DNA of 64,000 bases, taken from NCBI RefSeq assembly GCF_000317535.1, contig NC_020050.1:318543-382542 (forward strand). Reading direction: 5' to 3'. The stretch's first letter is position 1. Every line of letters begins with the position of its first letter. A program made the position numbers and the translations under genes. Positions 26,821 through 37,082 of this stretch are shown here, one piece after another. This stretch comes from Cylindrospermum stagnale PCC 7417 (GTDB lineage Bacteria; Cyanobacteriota; Cyanobacteriia; Cyanobacteriales; Nostocaceae). Under the pieces are notes generated by a model that had not been told where the DNA came from, did not search any database, and saw nothing but the letters and a program-made list of their open reading frames with translations.

Positions 26821-26875
26821 CAGTTTTTGAAGTTAAGTTAAATGACTAATTGAAGAGAATTTAACTGAATTGTTT

Positions 26876-26960
26876 GCGCGATGGCGATGGGCTTCTCTCC
26901 GAGACGCTCCGCGAACACCCCGCCCGAAGCGATGGCGCAAAGCGCCCGCCAAAGGCGATT
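26876..26960. repeat. Small dispersed GC-rich repeat
   Basis: CGCGATGGCGATGGGCTT, GAGACGCTCCGCGAAC and GCGCCCGCCAAAGGCGA: a GC-rich block in AT-rich sequence. It lies between the cupin gene and its shared upstream block, and may have moved that block away from the gene. The rest of 26961-27118 shows nothing. Confidence 0.65.
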
Positions 26961-27118
26961 GCACAGTTTCAAGCTCATCTACTTTTTTACAAAATTATTG
27001 TATTAAACAACAATACCGTATCCCAAGGGTAAATTGTGAATCATTTAGTCATTTTGATTAAGTAGGTGGGCATAAATAAACATAAAGGCTACCAACATAA
27101 ATGCTAAAAAACAAGCTC

Positions 27119-27258
27119 ACTATTTATTATTCAATTCTTTAGCTCAATGAGAAATAGATAAAGTTGGTAAATTTGTGTAAAGTTATATTGCTGTAAGCCA
27201 CAAAAAACACAATTAATGATTTTTGTCAATATACTAAATTGGTGAATTAATTCCCAAC
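27119..27258 (-). promoter_or_regulatory. Shared upstream block, copy 2 of 3
   Basis: Carries AGAAATAGATAAAGTTGG, TTTGTGTAAAGTTATATTGC and TTTTTGTCAATATACTAAAT in the same order and spacing as copies 1 and 3. With copy 3 the likeness extends further, to GTTGGTTCCAAGA (about 27285). It lies ahead of the leftward cupin/glucan-lyase pair. Confidence 0.6.
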
Positions 27259-27377
27259 CAGAAGTTTAGGTTGGTTCCAAGAAGCACTTCGACTGTCGAG
27301 AGAAGCGATCGCACCCTTGATTTTCCAGCCATATCATCAAACACGGTCGCGATCGCACCCTCAAACCCAATTTATAC

Positions 27378-27532
27378 CTGACTTTTCACGGAAAGTCCTC
27401 AAACCACGAAACTGCGTAGCTTTTTTTCACTGCTTTATTCTCAAAAATGGTGGATTAATGAAAATTATGAATGAAAAATCAGGGCTTGGAAAATCCTTAA
27501 AATGACCTTTTCCACATACCGTGAAAAGTCAG
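27378..27532. repeat. MITE with CTGACTTTTCACGG ends
   Basis: 155 bp, ends CTGACTTTTCACGG and CCGTGAAAAGTCAG, perfect 14-bp inverted repeats, same family as 10667-10819. No obvious target duplication by eye. The stretch 27259-27377 otherwise holds only HIP1 octamers. Confidence 0.85.
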
Positions 27533-27625
27533 AGTCGACACTTGATGAAACTATTGATAGTTAAGGATTTCAGGTTTTTGAGGTTTTCTTAGCGTACAAA
27601 TTACCCGTTTCGGCACAGTCTAGCC

Positions 27626-30600
27626 CTAATTTAGTAAACTAGCTACTACTGGTCTTAAAAGTTCGTGTAAAAAATCTTTTTCAGGCTTTTCTAAACTTTC
27701 AGACAGTTGTTTTAATCGTTGGAGTTTTTCTGGTTCATCATACATTAATATTTGATTAACGTCACATGACAAATCATCTAAACGTAGCTGAGATTCTTCA
27801 TCCTCGTGATTTTGAACGGAAGCACTGACAACTGCATTTATATAGTCGAAAATCAGACCACTTTGTTGTCCACCAAGCCACTCCCCTAAAAGATGATAAA
27901 TTCCTTCCTTTTCTTCTTCAGTTAGTGATACTTTCTCAGTATAAGGATCAGGAAGTAAATGAGCAATAAGGGGTTTTAAAAGTTCTCGTAGAAAAACTTT
28001 TTCCTGCGTTTTTAAGATCAGAGAGAGTCGTTTTAATTTCTCTAATTTTATCGGATCTTCTGCCTCGATTAATTCCCAACTAACCTGGTGTGAATCCATA
28101 TCTATTTTTTCCTTGACTTGCTCTGCAAGTTGAGGGCTTTCAGCGGCTTCACAAACAAGGTTTATATACTCGTACAACGTATGAGAGTAACCATATTCTT
28201 CCTCCGTCCACTCCTTTAAAAGATCATAAATTCGGATCTTTTCTTGTAGGTTTAAGGGAACATTCTGCTCTTGGTTTAAAGAAACATTCTCTAGTTGATT
28301 TAATGAGACATTAACTTCTAGGTTTAAGGAAACATTCTCATTATCAGGTAGAAGTAAATTAACCACAGGAGTCTTTAGCAGTTTCCGTGCAAAAATTTGT
28401 TCTTGAGTGTTTAATTCCCCATAGAGTTGTCTTAATCGTTCGAGTTTTACGGGGTTATTACTTAATTGCGAACTAAAATCTTGTACAAAGTGATCTATTT
28501 CCATCTTACGTTCCCTGACAAGTTGAGGATCTTGAGAAGCGTAAAAAACAAGATGTATATATTCAGACATCAAACCATAGTCAGCAAACTCACTTTGAGT
28601 CCAATCTAATAAAAGATTATAAACTTGCCTCTTTTGCTCTTGATTTAAGGAAACACTCTCATGATCAAGTTTTATAACTTCTAAGAGTAAATTAGACACT
28701 GGAGTCCTTAAAATTTGCCGTACAAAAATCTGTTCTGGTGTGTTTAAAGCCTGATAGATTTGTTTTAAGTCATCGAGTTGTCCAGGAAGCTCTTTTAATT
28801 CTTCAGTGATCTCATGCGACTTTATCTCTATTATTTCTTTCTGTTCCTCGGCAAATTGAGGATTTTCATCAGCTTGAAAAACAAGGCGTATGTAATCATC
28901 TATGGTACGATAACCACCTCCAGTCCACTCCCGTAAAAGATCATAAATTCGTATCTTTTCCTCTAGAGTTAATGATACATTTTCCTCTGGATTTAAGGGA
29001 GGAGTAACACTAGAAGATTCAGCAAGTAAATTAGCGAGGGGACTTCTTAAAATTTCCTTGACAAAAAGTTTTTGCCGAGTTTTGAAATTTTGATACAGTT
29101 CTATTAATTTTTCGAGTTGTTCTGGTTTATCGTTTAATTTACGATTAACCTCTTGTGCATATACATCTAGGTATAGCTGATATTGATCAGTCAAATACTG
29201 AGGTTTTTGATAGCAATCAAAAATTAGTGAGATATATCTTGCTATAAAATTGCCTTGAGGATTATTATCCTCACTATACAATAAAGCCCAATCTAGTAAA
29301 CGGTATTGAACTACTTGCCTTTCTTTTGGGTTTAAAGGTATATCATCCGGTATATTCTCCTCTTGATTTAAGAGTATTTCATCGATTAGATTTTCTTGTT
29401 CGTTTAAGAGAATTAGATTTTCTTGTTCGTTTAAGACAAGCTGATCTACTAAATTCACTTCAGGCACTTCAGGATTTAAGGTTAAAATTGCATTCTCGTC
29501 ATAAACTTTGGGCAGTAAATTAGCTACTGGGCGTTTTAAAATCTTTCGTAACCAAAATTTTCCACAGACTTTTAAAGTCTGATCAAATTCAATGAATTCG
29601 TTCAGTTTCCTTTGTCCAGGTTCATTGATTAATCGCTGACAAGTAAGTTCTGCATAATACATTGTCTCTTCTATCCATTGCTTGTCATATCTATCATTAA
29701 GCCTAGGGCTAGTAATACGATAATGATATCGTTGTATATCAGAGAATATACCTTCCGACCAACTCCAATTGCTAACAAAGTCACTAATTAATCTTGCCGA
29801 ATAAGAAAATGGCTCAGATTGATAGACATAGGCAATATTTGGTAGATTATCCGGTGGAGAAACTGATATTTGTAAAGAAATTCCTGGTCTTAAAAAAGCC
29901 TTGAGATAGTCCCTTTCGAAGTGTGTTGCTAAACTCCAATAGATTTGGTTTAATATTGCCCGTTTTTCGTTGCCGTTTTCACTATTGTTGAATTCCTGAA
30001 TAACTTGTTGTGAAAGTTGTTGTATCTTTTGCTTTACTTCAGATTGTTCAGCATTATAATTGCTTTCGGAAGCCTCGATAAGAAGATTGATATAGTTAGA
30101 ATATACCTCATTGCTGTCGCTACTCCACTTCAATAAAATAGCGTGAATTTCTTCCACATTACTTGCTGTTAAAAGATTTGAGCGATAATAACGAGTAAAC
30201 TGAAAATTACAGTCTAGACAACGCAAGGGATCGCTATAAATATAATCTGGATGATCTGGCGTATATTCTATATTGCCCGAACCACAATTTGGACAACCAT
30301 CTTTTAAGATTCCCTTCCGTGGCGATGGTATTTTACCCGTTATTAAGTAGTCTAAAGTTTGAGAATGGGGTTCGCCAGAAAATTCAATTTTAAAACTACC
30401 ATCATCCTTTTTGACGTAGTAATAAAAGTCTTCGCTAGGTAAATTTGGATTATTAGTTACTTGCTGGCGAAGCATGACTTGATCTGGTAAACATTTAATA
30501 ACGTTTAAACTACTTGGTAATTGGCCAGGAGCATCTAAAAACTGGATAGCATTCTTGTTCCGGAAATAAAAACCATAAGAACATCTTGTAGAAGGTTTTG

Positions 30601-32662
30601 TCTGGTAATGTTTGGCAGCATTTCTGATGGGAATCGTGACAGTAGAATCGATAGAAGGATGGATATTTTTCCCAGTCATCAGTTCCTTTTCAATGGACTT
30701 ATTAGTAGCTTTGTGATATAACTCCGAATCAATCCAAAGAATTTCCTGAGATTTGGCAGAAAAATTAACTTTTAGGCATTTTCCTTGGTTGTCAAGAATG
30801 ATAATTTGATCAATGGGCTTTTCCCCTTGTAGGGGGTTTATGGCTACCCAGTTATTATTATCAAAATTTATTTTACGTTTTTCATAATCTGGATCAAAAT
30901 TATCAACTGCTGAGAAATTCAGCAATAAACTAGCATCTTTTCCTAGAGTGATTTGATACTTGGCATATTTAGATACGACAAGCATACAAGAACCTTTAGA
31001 TTTCTCAATGTTATAAGTCAATAGATTTCTAATCGCACGAATAAAATTATTAGGCTCAATTGCCTCCGAAACTGCCTCCACAATAGCTGTTCCCCAACTG
31101 GCAGCATCAATTACGTCTAAGGCTTTCTCTTCTAGGGAGGGAGTTATTAAAATATCACTGCCGTCACTTCCAATAACTTTTACCGTTGTTTCCAAATATT
31201 CTATCGGTCCTCCGACACGGTTAGTAAATCCAATTTGATATCCAACACCCAAGAAGCCCCAAGAAACCTTTGGGCTACCAGAGAGCTTTGGTAATGCCAT
31301 TATTTCTTTATCATGGCGGTGATACTTCGTCCCAGTTCCCATCTTCTCTATATGGATTTTATAGTGTGGAAGGATAGGCAGAATAACTTCTTCGACACCC
31401 CCATTGAACGTTTTGGTCAGAGGTAAATCTTTTCCAGTAAATTTTTTATAATTTACTTCCCATGGATCACCCTTATCAGTTCCTACACTAAATACAGTCA
31501 TTGGACTTGGTGGGTAAAACTTGGGAAGCCAAGGAGTCCATAATTGCACTTTTCGAGTTTTTAAATTAACCTCACGTACAGTCACATAGCTATCAATTAG
31601 ATTAAGTTCTGTTCCTTGATTTGACTTTAGAAAATCATCATAACTTCTTTCCAATTCTAAGGTATATTCCCCAAGACGCCTGCATCTTTCCCATTGCGAA
31701 TCCGTTATTTGTATTAAGCCTCCCAAAGCGATGGCCAAACCTGCAAGAGGAACGGCTAAACCTCCGGCAAAAGAACTAGCCACAGATCCACCAAAGATAG
31801 AAACTAATCCTAAGCCAAGGGAAATGACATTAAAAGATAAGCTCATTACGGAGCTATTGAATCTCGGATCTTTTGGATCTAACTTAGCAAGGGCGATACT
31901 ATCTATAACGATACTAAAAACTCCAGTGGCAATAGTCAATGAATTAGAGACAATTTTTCCCATTGCATTGAGGGCCGTTTTCTTTAAGCCGTCAGCGCCT
32001 TTAGCAGCAAGTAAAATTTTATTCCCTATCTTTTCACTGAGAGATATAAATTTATTTCCGGCTAGATCGCTCATTACTTGAGTAATTGAGAAAACTCCTT
32101 GTCCTAGAGTAAGACCAGATTGAAAAAGTCCATAATATGCCTGTATTTGTAAAGTTGTTGTTAAAGAAGAAATTTCTTCATCACTATTAGCGTATTCTAT
32201 AAATGCTAAAATAGCTGTTCCCCAACTGGCAGAATCAATTACTTCTAAAGCTTCTATTTGTAATGATGGTCCTAAAGCTCTAGTTGAGCGAGTTGGTTTT
32301 TCATCCTGGGTTATGAGTCTAGCCTTATTTAAAGCAGTATTGAACGTCTCTTTAAATGAGTAAAAAACAGGATCATTAGTCTCAACTTTTCTAGCCACTT
32401 GTGAGCCGATTACAAAAAATTGAAGTTCATATGTATCGCCAATTTTTTTCGTATTCTCAAGAATGAGATATGACGTTTCTAAATTAATATTTTTCTCGAG
32501 TGCAAGTGTTTTAAGAGCTTGTTTAAATTTTTTGTACTCCAGTGTAAGAATTATAAAATCTTGATTAACTGTATTAATTGTATTAATTGTAGTGGCTGTT
32601 TCCGCCTGTGATTTTTCGGTTAAATCAAATTGTGTTTGGTTCGATGAATTTGACAATGACAT
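27626..32662 (-). CDS. 1678-residue repeat protein with toxin-like hydrophobic segment
   Basis: Not a protein I can name. Seen: residues about 160-320 are a long hydrophobic/amphipathic stretch (QAYYGLFQSGLTLGQGVF, SLTIATGVFSIVIDSIALA, SVASSFAGGLAVPLAGLAIA) resembling the membrane-insertion region of TcdA/TcdB- and Mcf-type toxins. A motif recurs, VIDSASWGTAI at 142 and VIDAASWGTAI at 517. A zinc ribbon has CPNC at 790 and CLDC at 815. From about 831 to the end lie roughly seven repeats of about 110 residues: LN-x-EEK-x-x-IY-x-LL-x-EW, YI-x-LV, then KLE-x-LKQLY and LLR-x-PV-x-NLL, several joined by VSLNQ/NVSLNLE linkers. No signal peptide. One of the shared upstream blocks ends 60 bp before its start. 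A toxin or defence role is inference. Confidence 0.75.
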   Translation of the reverse strand: MSLSNSSNQTQFDLTEKSQAETATTINTINTVNQDFIILTLEYKKFKQALKTLALEKNINLETSYLILENTKKIGDTYELQFFVIGSQVARKVETNDPVFYSFKETFNTALNKARLITQDEKPTRSTRALGPSLQIEALEVIDSASWGTAILAFIEYANSDEEISSLTTTLQIQAYYGLFQSGLTLGQGVFSITQVMSDLAGNKFISLSEKIGNKILLAAKGADGLKKTALNAMGKIVSNSLTIATGVFSIVIDSIALAKLDPKDPRFNSSVMSLSFNVISLGLGLVSIFGGSVASSFAGGLAVPLAGLAIALGGLIQITDSQWERCRRLGEYTLELERSYDDFLKSNQGTELNLIDSYVTVREVNLKTRKVQLWTPWLPKFYPPSPMTVFSVGTDKGDPWEVNYKKFTGKDLPLTKTFNGGVEEVILPILPHYKIHIEKMGTGTKYHRHDKEIMALPKLSGSPKVSWGFLGVGYQIGFTNRVGGPIEYLETTVKVIGSDGSDILITPSLEEKALDVIDAASWGTAIVEAVSEAIEPNNFIRAIRNLLTYNIEKSKGSCMLVVSKYAKYQITLGKDASLLLNFSAVDNFDPDYEKRKINFDNNNWVAINPLQGEKPIDQIIILDNQGKCLKVNFSAKSQEILWIDSELYHKATNKSIEKELMTGKNIHPSIDSTVTIPIRNAAKHYQTKPSTRCSYGFYFRNKNAIQFLDAPGQLPSSLNVIKCLPDQVMLRQQVTNNPNLPSEDFYYYVKKDDGSFKIEFSGEPHSQTLDYLITGKIPSPRKGILKDGCPNCGSGNIEYTPDHPDYIYSDPLRCLDCNFQFTRYYRSNLLTASNVEEIHAILLKWSSDSNEVYSNYINLLIEASESNYNAEQSEVKQKIQQLSQQVIQEFNNSENGNEKRAILNQIYWSLATHFERDYLKAFLRPGISLQISVSPPDNLPNIAYVYQSEPFSYSARLISDFVSNWSWSEGIFSDIQRYHYRITSPRLNDRYDKQWIEETMYYAELTCQRLINEPGQRKLNEFIEFDQTLKVCGKFWLRKILKRPVANLLPKVYDENAILTLNPEVPEVNLVDQLVLNEQENLILLNEQENLIDEILLNQEENIPDDIPLNPKERQVVQYRLLDWALLYSEDNNPQGNFIARYISLIFDCYQKPQYLTDQYQLYLDVYAQEVNRKLNDKPEQLEKLIELYQNFKTRQKLFVKEILRSPLANLLAESSSVTPPLNPEENVSLTLEEKIRIYDLLREWTGGGYRTIDDYIRLVFQADENPQFAEEQKEIIEIKSHEITEELKELPGQLDDLKQIYQALNTPEQIFVRQILRTPVSNLLLEVIKLDHESVSLNQEQKRQVYNLLLDWTQSEFADYGLMSEYIHLVFYASQDPQLVRERKMEIDHFVQDFSSQLSNNPVKLERLRQLYGELNTQEQIFARKLLKTPVVNLLLPDNENVSLNLEVNVSLNQLENVSLNQEQNVPLNLQEKIRIYDLLKEWTEEEYGYSHTLYEYINLVCEAAESPQLAEQVKEKIDMDSHQVSWELIEAEDPIKLEKLKRLSLILKTQEKVFLRELLKPLIAHLLPDPYTEKVSLTEEEKEGIYHLLGEWLGGQQSGLIFDYINAVVSASVQNHEDEESQLRLDDLSCDVNQILMYDEPEKLQRLKQLSESLEKPEKDFLHELLRPVVASLLN

Positions 32663-32721
32663 TTTTTTTCCTCAAAAATAATTGAAAAGCAATTAACTGC
32701 TTTTCTTGAATATATGATTGT

Positions 32722-32857
32722 ACTATGCAGTTTTTTACCTCAATGAGCAATAGATAAAGTTGGTATGTTTGTGTAAAGTTATATTGCTGTAAAGCCTTTC
32801 ATTCACAATTAATGGCCTTTGTCAATATACTAAATTGGTCAATTAATGCCCCAACTA
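32722..32857 (-). promoter_or_regulatory. Shared upstream block, copy 3 of 3
   Basis: Carries GCAATAGATAAAGTTGG, GTTTGTGTAAAGTTATATTG and CTTTGTCAATATACTAAATT. Its near edge is only 60 bp from the start of the 1678-residue gene, the shortest distance of the three, and so probably shows the original spacing of promoter and gene. Confidence 0.6.
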
Positions 32858-32879
32858 GAGCTAAAAGTTGGTTCCAAGA

Positions 32880-32922
32880 GGTGCGATAGCTTCGCTGCTG
32901 CCCTTTGGGCAGATCGCGAATG
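32880..32922. repeat. Small dispersed GC-rich repeat
   Basis: GTGCGATAGCTTCGCTGC and CTTTGGGCAGATCGCG form a short imperfect palindrome in the style of the other dispersed repeats. It directly adjoins the stop of the WD40 gene. Confidence 0.55.
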
Positions 32923-32923
32923 A

Positions 32924-35900
32924 CTATTGACAAAGTTGCCTGTCTTTCTGTGCCAACTCTGCGTTAGTCCGCAGATAATCTCGCACCCAGTCGCAACCCG
33001 CCGCTACCACCTGATCTAGCTCAACAGACTGCTCTAAATTCCACAAAATTACTGTTTTGTCCTCAGCAGCCGAGGCCAAAGTTTTGCCGTCAGGAGCGAA
33101 AGCTAATCCCTTCACCCCACCACTATGTCCAATTAGATTTGCCAGAAATGTGCCATTACTCTTCCAGAGTTTAATCATGCCATCATTACTGCCTGTAGCG
33201 ATCGTCTGGCCCTCAGGGCTAAACGCTACACTCCAAATCCCAGAATCATGTCCCTTAAAAGTATGCAGTAACTTGCCGTCACGACTCCAAAGTTTAGCCG
33301 TCCTGTCTTCACTCACCGAAGCAATCAATTCGCCATTAGGGCTGAAAGCTACGTCAATGACTGTACTATTATGACCTTGAAGAGTCTTGATTAAGCTATC
33401 CTCACTTGTGACCTCCGATCGAGAATCTAGCTCACGCTTGCGATTCAAAACCGAAGCCAAACGCCAAAGCTTAACTGTCTTGTCACCACTGGTCGATGCA
33501 AGTGTCGAACCATCGGGACTAAAAGCAACCCCCCAAGTCCCAGCCGTGTGTCCTCTAAAAGTAGCGATTTCGCTACCATCGACGCGCCAAAGTTTGATTG
33601 TGCGATCGCTACTCGAAGATGCAACCATCTTACCGTCAGGGCTAAAAGCGATTTTCCTAATACTACCCAGATGCCCTTTGAGACTATGAAGCAATGTACC
33701 GTCTTTCCTCCAAAGCTTGACCGATTGATCTGCACCAACATTAGCGATCGTTTGACTATCTGGACTGATAGCAACTGAACTCGACCGAGGGCTTGGTCCT
33801 TTTAAGCGCCGATAGCTACTCCCGTCCTTGCGCCAGAGGATTGTCTCCTTCGGACTCGATGAAGCGATTAACTGTCCGTCGGGACTAAAAGCGACTCCCC
33901 AAATTCCCTCCGTATGTCCCCGCAGAATGGTCAGCAACCGATTGCGTAATTTCCACAGTTTTACAGTGCCATCCAAAGATGCAGAGTATAGTGTGTCGCC
34001 ACTGGAACTAAATGCCAGATCTAGAATGCCACTATCATGACCTTTAATGGCATTCAACAAAGTACCGTCCTTGCGCCAAAATTTTAGCATCTTGTCATCA
34101 GAGCCAGAGACGACGATCTGCCCATTCGGGCTGAACGCTAGGGCGTTAATTGCCGCGTCGTGTGCGGTGAAAGTCTTTAACAAACTGCCGTCACGCTGCC
34201 ACAGTTGCAGCTTGCTGTCTCCATCGCCGGTTGCCATGGTTTTGCCGTCAGGACTAAAGGCAATTGAGAAAACAGGAGATGGAATACCTGAAAGTGTTTT
34301 CAATAACGTGCCATCTGGTTGCCAGAGTTTTAAAGTGCCGTTGTCAGCAGCCGAGACTATCAGCTTTCCATCTGGGCTAAAAACTACTGGTGTGTTGATT
34401 ACGCCATGCTTCATGGTCTTAAGCAATCTGCCATCGCTGCGCCAAAGTTTTATCGTACCGTCCCCACTAGAAGAAACAATCAGTTTTCCGTCAGGACTAA
34501 ACTTAACTTTGCCAGCTGCTGCTTTAAACCCTGTCAAAGTTTTTACGAGAATGCCGTCACGTTGCCAGAGTTTGACGGTTGTGTCTCCGTTTGATGAAGC
34601 AATGATCTGACCGTTGGGGCTGATGGCCACGCCTATAACTGGACCTTCATATCCTTTAAAGGTACCCAGCAACCTACCATCGCGCTGCCAAATTTGGACA
34701 CTATTTCCGATTGTTGCCACAGCAATCATCTTGCCATCAGAACTGATATCTAATGCGTTTTTGACAGAGGCATCACCCGAAAAGCGGTTAGATTCAACAG
34801 CTCCATAAATTGACCGTCGCAAGGCTAACTCCACCATTGTTTCTGTCTGCGGGTCGCTTGGTGCCAAGTGTTTGAGTTCTCTTCTAGCCCTAAGCGCTTC
34901 AATTAAAGCATCTAACCTTTTATCTAAGGCAAAGAGGGCTGCCGAATATCTAGCCATTCCTTGAATTTTTTCAATTTCTTCATTGCGTTGGCTGGCGAGG
35001 GCTTTCTGGTACTGGGAAAAAGCGAAGATTCCGGCTGCGATCGCGTTCACTAAAGCGAAGGAAAGTGCAGCGATAAAATAAGCTTGGCGTTTGGCATTTT
35101 TTTTCTTGAGTTCCAGCCTAGCTTCTACTTCCTTAAGCCGTTCCGCTTCTAAAAATAATTGTAATTCTTGTCTGTCTACGTCTTGGCTAGCTGCTAAAAA
35201 CTGATAGTCCAAATCGCTTAAACTTTTGCCCTGCGCCCAGGTTTGAGCGTCTTTTAAGGCTTGTCCGCGCAAGAGGCGAGATTTATCCTGCTGCCCTGAA
35301 GCTACCCAAGCATCAAACGCCTGGGAGTAAGGACGCAATGCTGCTAATCTTGTTTCAACCCATTGCTGATTAAATACTTGTTGATAGATGCGATTTTTTA
35401 CCTTTAATATTCCCTCGTGTCTAACGACTAAGCCACTGAGTAACAATTCAATCTGTTCTTGACTATCATCACTTTTGATTTCAATATCTTGCAAAACTTT
35501 TTGATAAATGCCGAGAATTCTGCCAGCCCGCTGACCGTTACGTTCAATGCGATCGCGTATCGTTCTCAGGTGTTCCGGTTCATCCTGCGATTCCCAACGC
35601 TCAATGATGCGAGTTTTGAGCAAGTTCTCAATCCACAACGATTCCATACCTGGTGGAATGGGATCTAAGCCACCGTGCCCCATTGTCCCCTGACTCAATT
35701 GCACGACTAAATGACACAACTTCTGCGTCAGAAAAGGTTGTCCAGCCGTCCAGTCTAAAATCGCCCTCACAACCGACGCAGGCTGTGACACGGTCTTGTC
35801 CAGCCCTGCAATTAAAGGAGTTACTTCCTCCCACTCAAACCCTTTGAGTGCGATCGCTTGACCTATATTGAACGGTGTCTTCGTTCTGTCTCGAATTAGA

Positions 35901-36466
35901 TCCGAGGGAGTTGCTACCCCAAAAATGGCAAAGGTAATGCGTTGATATTCTGGGTTGATTGCCCGTTGGTTATAGCAGAAGCGAATTAAGGCAAAAAAGT
36001 CATCAATCGAAAAGTTAAGGCCCAGCAGACTGTCGATTTCATCAACAAAGATAAATAACTGTTGTTGGGGAAACTGCACCAGTAGCAATTCCTCAATAAA
36101 CCACCGCAGCCGTTGCAGTAAACCGAGATCGTTGCGTTCTTGCCACCAAGTTTTCAGGTTCAAGGTTTCCAGTAGCCCCAACTGTCGCCATAAGTCACCT
36201 ACGAATCCCTTGTACCATTGCAGTGGAGTAATTTGTTCGCTCCCCACTACACTCAAATCCACGGCAGCGCAGTGAAAGCCTTCTTGCTCAAGACGATGCT
36301 TGGTTCGCACCAGCAGTGAGGATTTGCCCATTTGCCGGGAGTTGAGGACATAGCAGAACTCTCCTCGCTTCAGGGCTCCATACAGTTGCCAGTCGGCTTG
36401 CCGCTGTACGTAACTAGGTGCATCAATGGCTAAACTACCGCCGAGTTGATAGTTATATTGGGTCAT
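32924..36466 (-). CDS. AAA ATPase-WD40 repeat protein (STAND-like)
   Basis: About 1180 residues from the ATG at 36466 (MTQYNYQLGGSLAIDAPSYV, the usual start of this cyanobacterial family; an upstream ATG at 36538 adds 24 odd residues). AAA_35-type ATPase: Walker A NSRQMGKSSLL (about 42), Walker B LFIFVDEIDSLLG. A transmembrane segment near residue 470 (YFIAALSFALVNAIAAGIFAF). Then roughly fourteen WD40 blades of the form VAFSPDGxxIASxSxDxTVKLWRxDGxLL from about 570 to 1150. Membrane-anchored sensor/scaffold of the signal-transducing NTPase type; ligand unknown. The repeats create many false plus-strand ORFs. Confidence 0.92.
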   Translation of the reverse strand: MTQYNYQLGGSLAIDAPSYVQRQADWQLYGALKRGEFCYVLNSRQMGKSSLLVRTKHRLEQEGFHCAAVDLSVVGSEQITPLQWYKGFVGDLWRQLGLLETLNLKTWWQERNDLGLLQRLRWFIEELLLVQFPQQQLFIFVDEIDSLLGLNFSIDDFFALIRFCYNQRAINPEYQRITFAIFGVATPSDLIRDRTKTPFNIGQAIALKGFEWEEVTPLIAGLDKTVSQPASVVRAILDWTAGQPFLTQKLCHLVVQLSQGTMGHGGLDPIPPGMESLWIENLLKTRIIERWESQDEPEHLRTIRDRIERNGQRAGRILGIYQKVLQDIEIKSDDSQEQIELLLSGLVVRHEGILKVKNRIYQQVFNQQWVETRLAALRPYSQAFDAWVASGQQDKSRLLRGQALKDAQTWAQGKSLSDLDYQFLAASQDVDRQELQLFLEAERLKEVEARLELKKKNAKRQAYFIAALSFALVNAIAAGIFAFSQYQKALASQRNEEIEKIQGMARYSAALFALDKRLDALIEALRARRELKHLAPSDPQTETMVELALRRSIYGAVESNRFSGDASVKNALDISSDGKMIAVATIGNSVQIWQRDGRLLGTFKGYEGPVIGVAISPNGQIIASSNGDTTVKLWQRDGILVKTLTGFKAAAGKVKFSPDGKLIVSSSGDGTIKLWRSDGRLLKTMKHGVINTPVVFSPDGKLIVSAADNGTLKLWQPDGTLLKTLSGIPSPVFSIAFSPDGKTMATGDGDSKLQLWQRDGSLLKTFTAHDAAINALAFSPNGQIVVSGSDDKMLKFWRKDGTLLNAIKGHDSGILDLAFSSSGDTLYSASLDGTVKLWKLRNRLLTILRGHTEGIWGVAFSPDGQLIASSSPKETILWRKDGSSYRRLKGPSPRSSSVAISPDSQTIANVGADQSVKLWRKDGTLLHSLKGHLGSIRKIAFSPDGKMVASSSSDRTIKLWRVDGSEIATFRGHTAGTWGVAFSPDGSTLASTSGDKTVKLWRLASVLNRKRELDSRSEVTSEDSLIKTLQGHNSTVIDVAFSPNGELIASVSEDRTAKLWSRDGKLLHTFKGHDSGIWSVAFSPEGQTIATGSNDGMIKLWKSNGTFLANLIGHSGGVKGLAFAPDGKTLASAAEDKTVILWNLEQSVELDQVVAAGCDWVRDYLRTNAELAQKDRQLCQ

Positions 36467-36866
36467 AAAAAGTTGATTATTAAAGTCAGTTATTTTAAAG
36501 GTAGAGTAGTTTTGATTATCTCTTTTTCCGCAAGGCAAAATTTGAAACCTTTATTTTACAAGGCTTTTAGCCATTTATTAATATTTCAAAATGTTCGCCA
36601 TATTTTGTTAGTAATAAAATGTTGGAACCTTTACCCTACCTATCTGAAGAGAGAAAATTAGGAAATTATTTTTGTGATTCCCAGTTTGACGAAAGAAGGT
36701 TAGTCGTCTCCAGATGTCCAAGGTCGGTAGAAAATTCGTGCCAACTTATGAGCAGTAGCAGTGATAGCTTTGGGTGTACCCAGGCGAGAACGTAAGCGAC
36801 GATAAAAAGCACCATTAGCAGAATTGCTCTCGCCAGCTGTTTGTGCTGCCATTCGGAAAGCATTGG

Positions 36867-36971
36867 TAAGTAATCGGACAAAATTAATTACACAAACATC
36901 TGGGCTGAAATCCTTGACTGGCAAAGAATTGGTAAATAACCAATATGTAATTAATTCTGTCCAGGTACTTA
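36867..36971. repeat. MITE inside IS110, TAAGTA...GGACA ends
   Basis: About 105 bp with inverted ends of about 24 bp: TAAGTAATCGGACAAAATTA and, reversed from the other side, TAAGTACCTGGACAGAATTA, both followed by ATTAC. It separates VVNPA from NAFRMAA of the IS110 transposase, so it inserted after IS110. No copy elsewhere in the window. Confidence 0.75.
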
Positions 36972-37082
36972 GCAGGGTTGACTACAAAGCGAGTTTGAGA
37001 ACTTTTAACTTTACGGCCAGTGATGCGATTGCAAGGGCAAAGACCAAGCCAAGAAGTAAACTGCTTACAGCGTTTCCGGCTA

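Noticed and set aside
33057..34808. Several plus-strand ORFs of 60-187 residues across the WD40 gene
   Set aside because: They are antisense shadows of the WD40 repeats, with Ser/Pro/Ala-rich repeating translations and no start signals.
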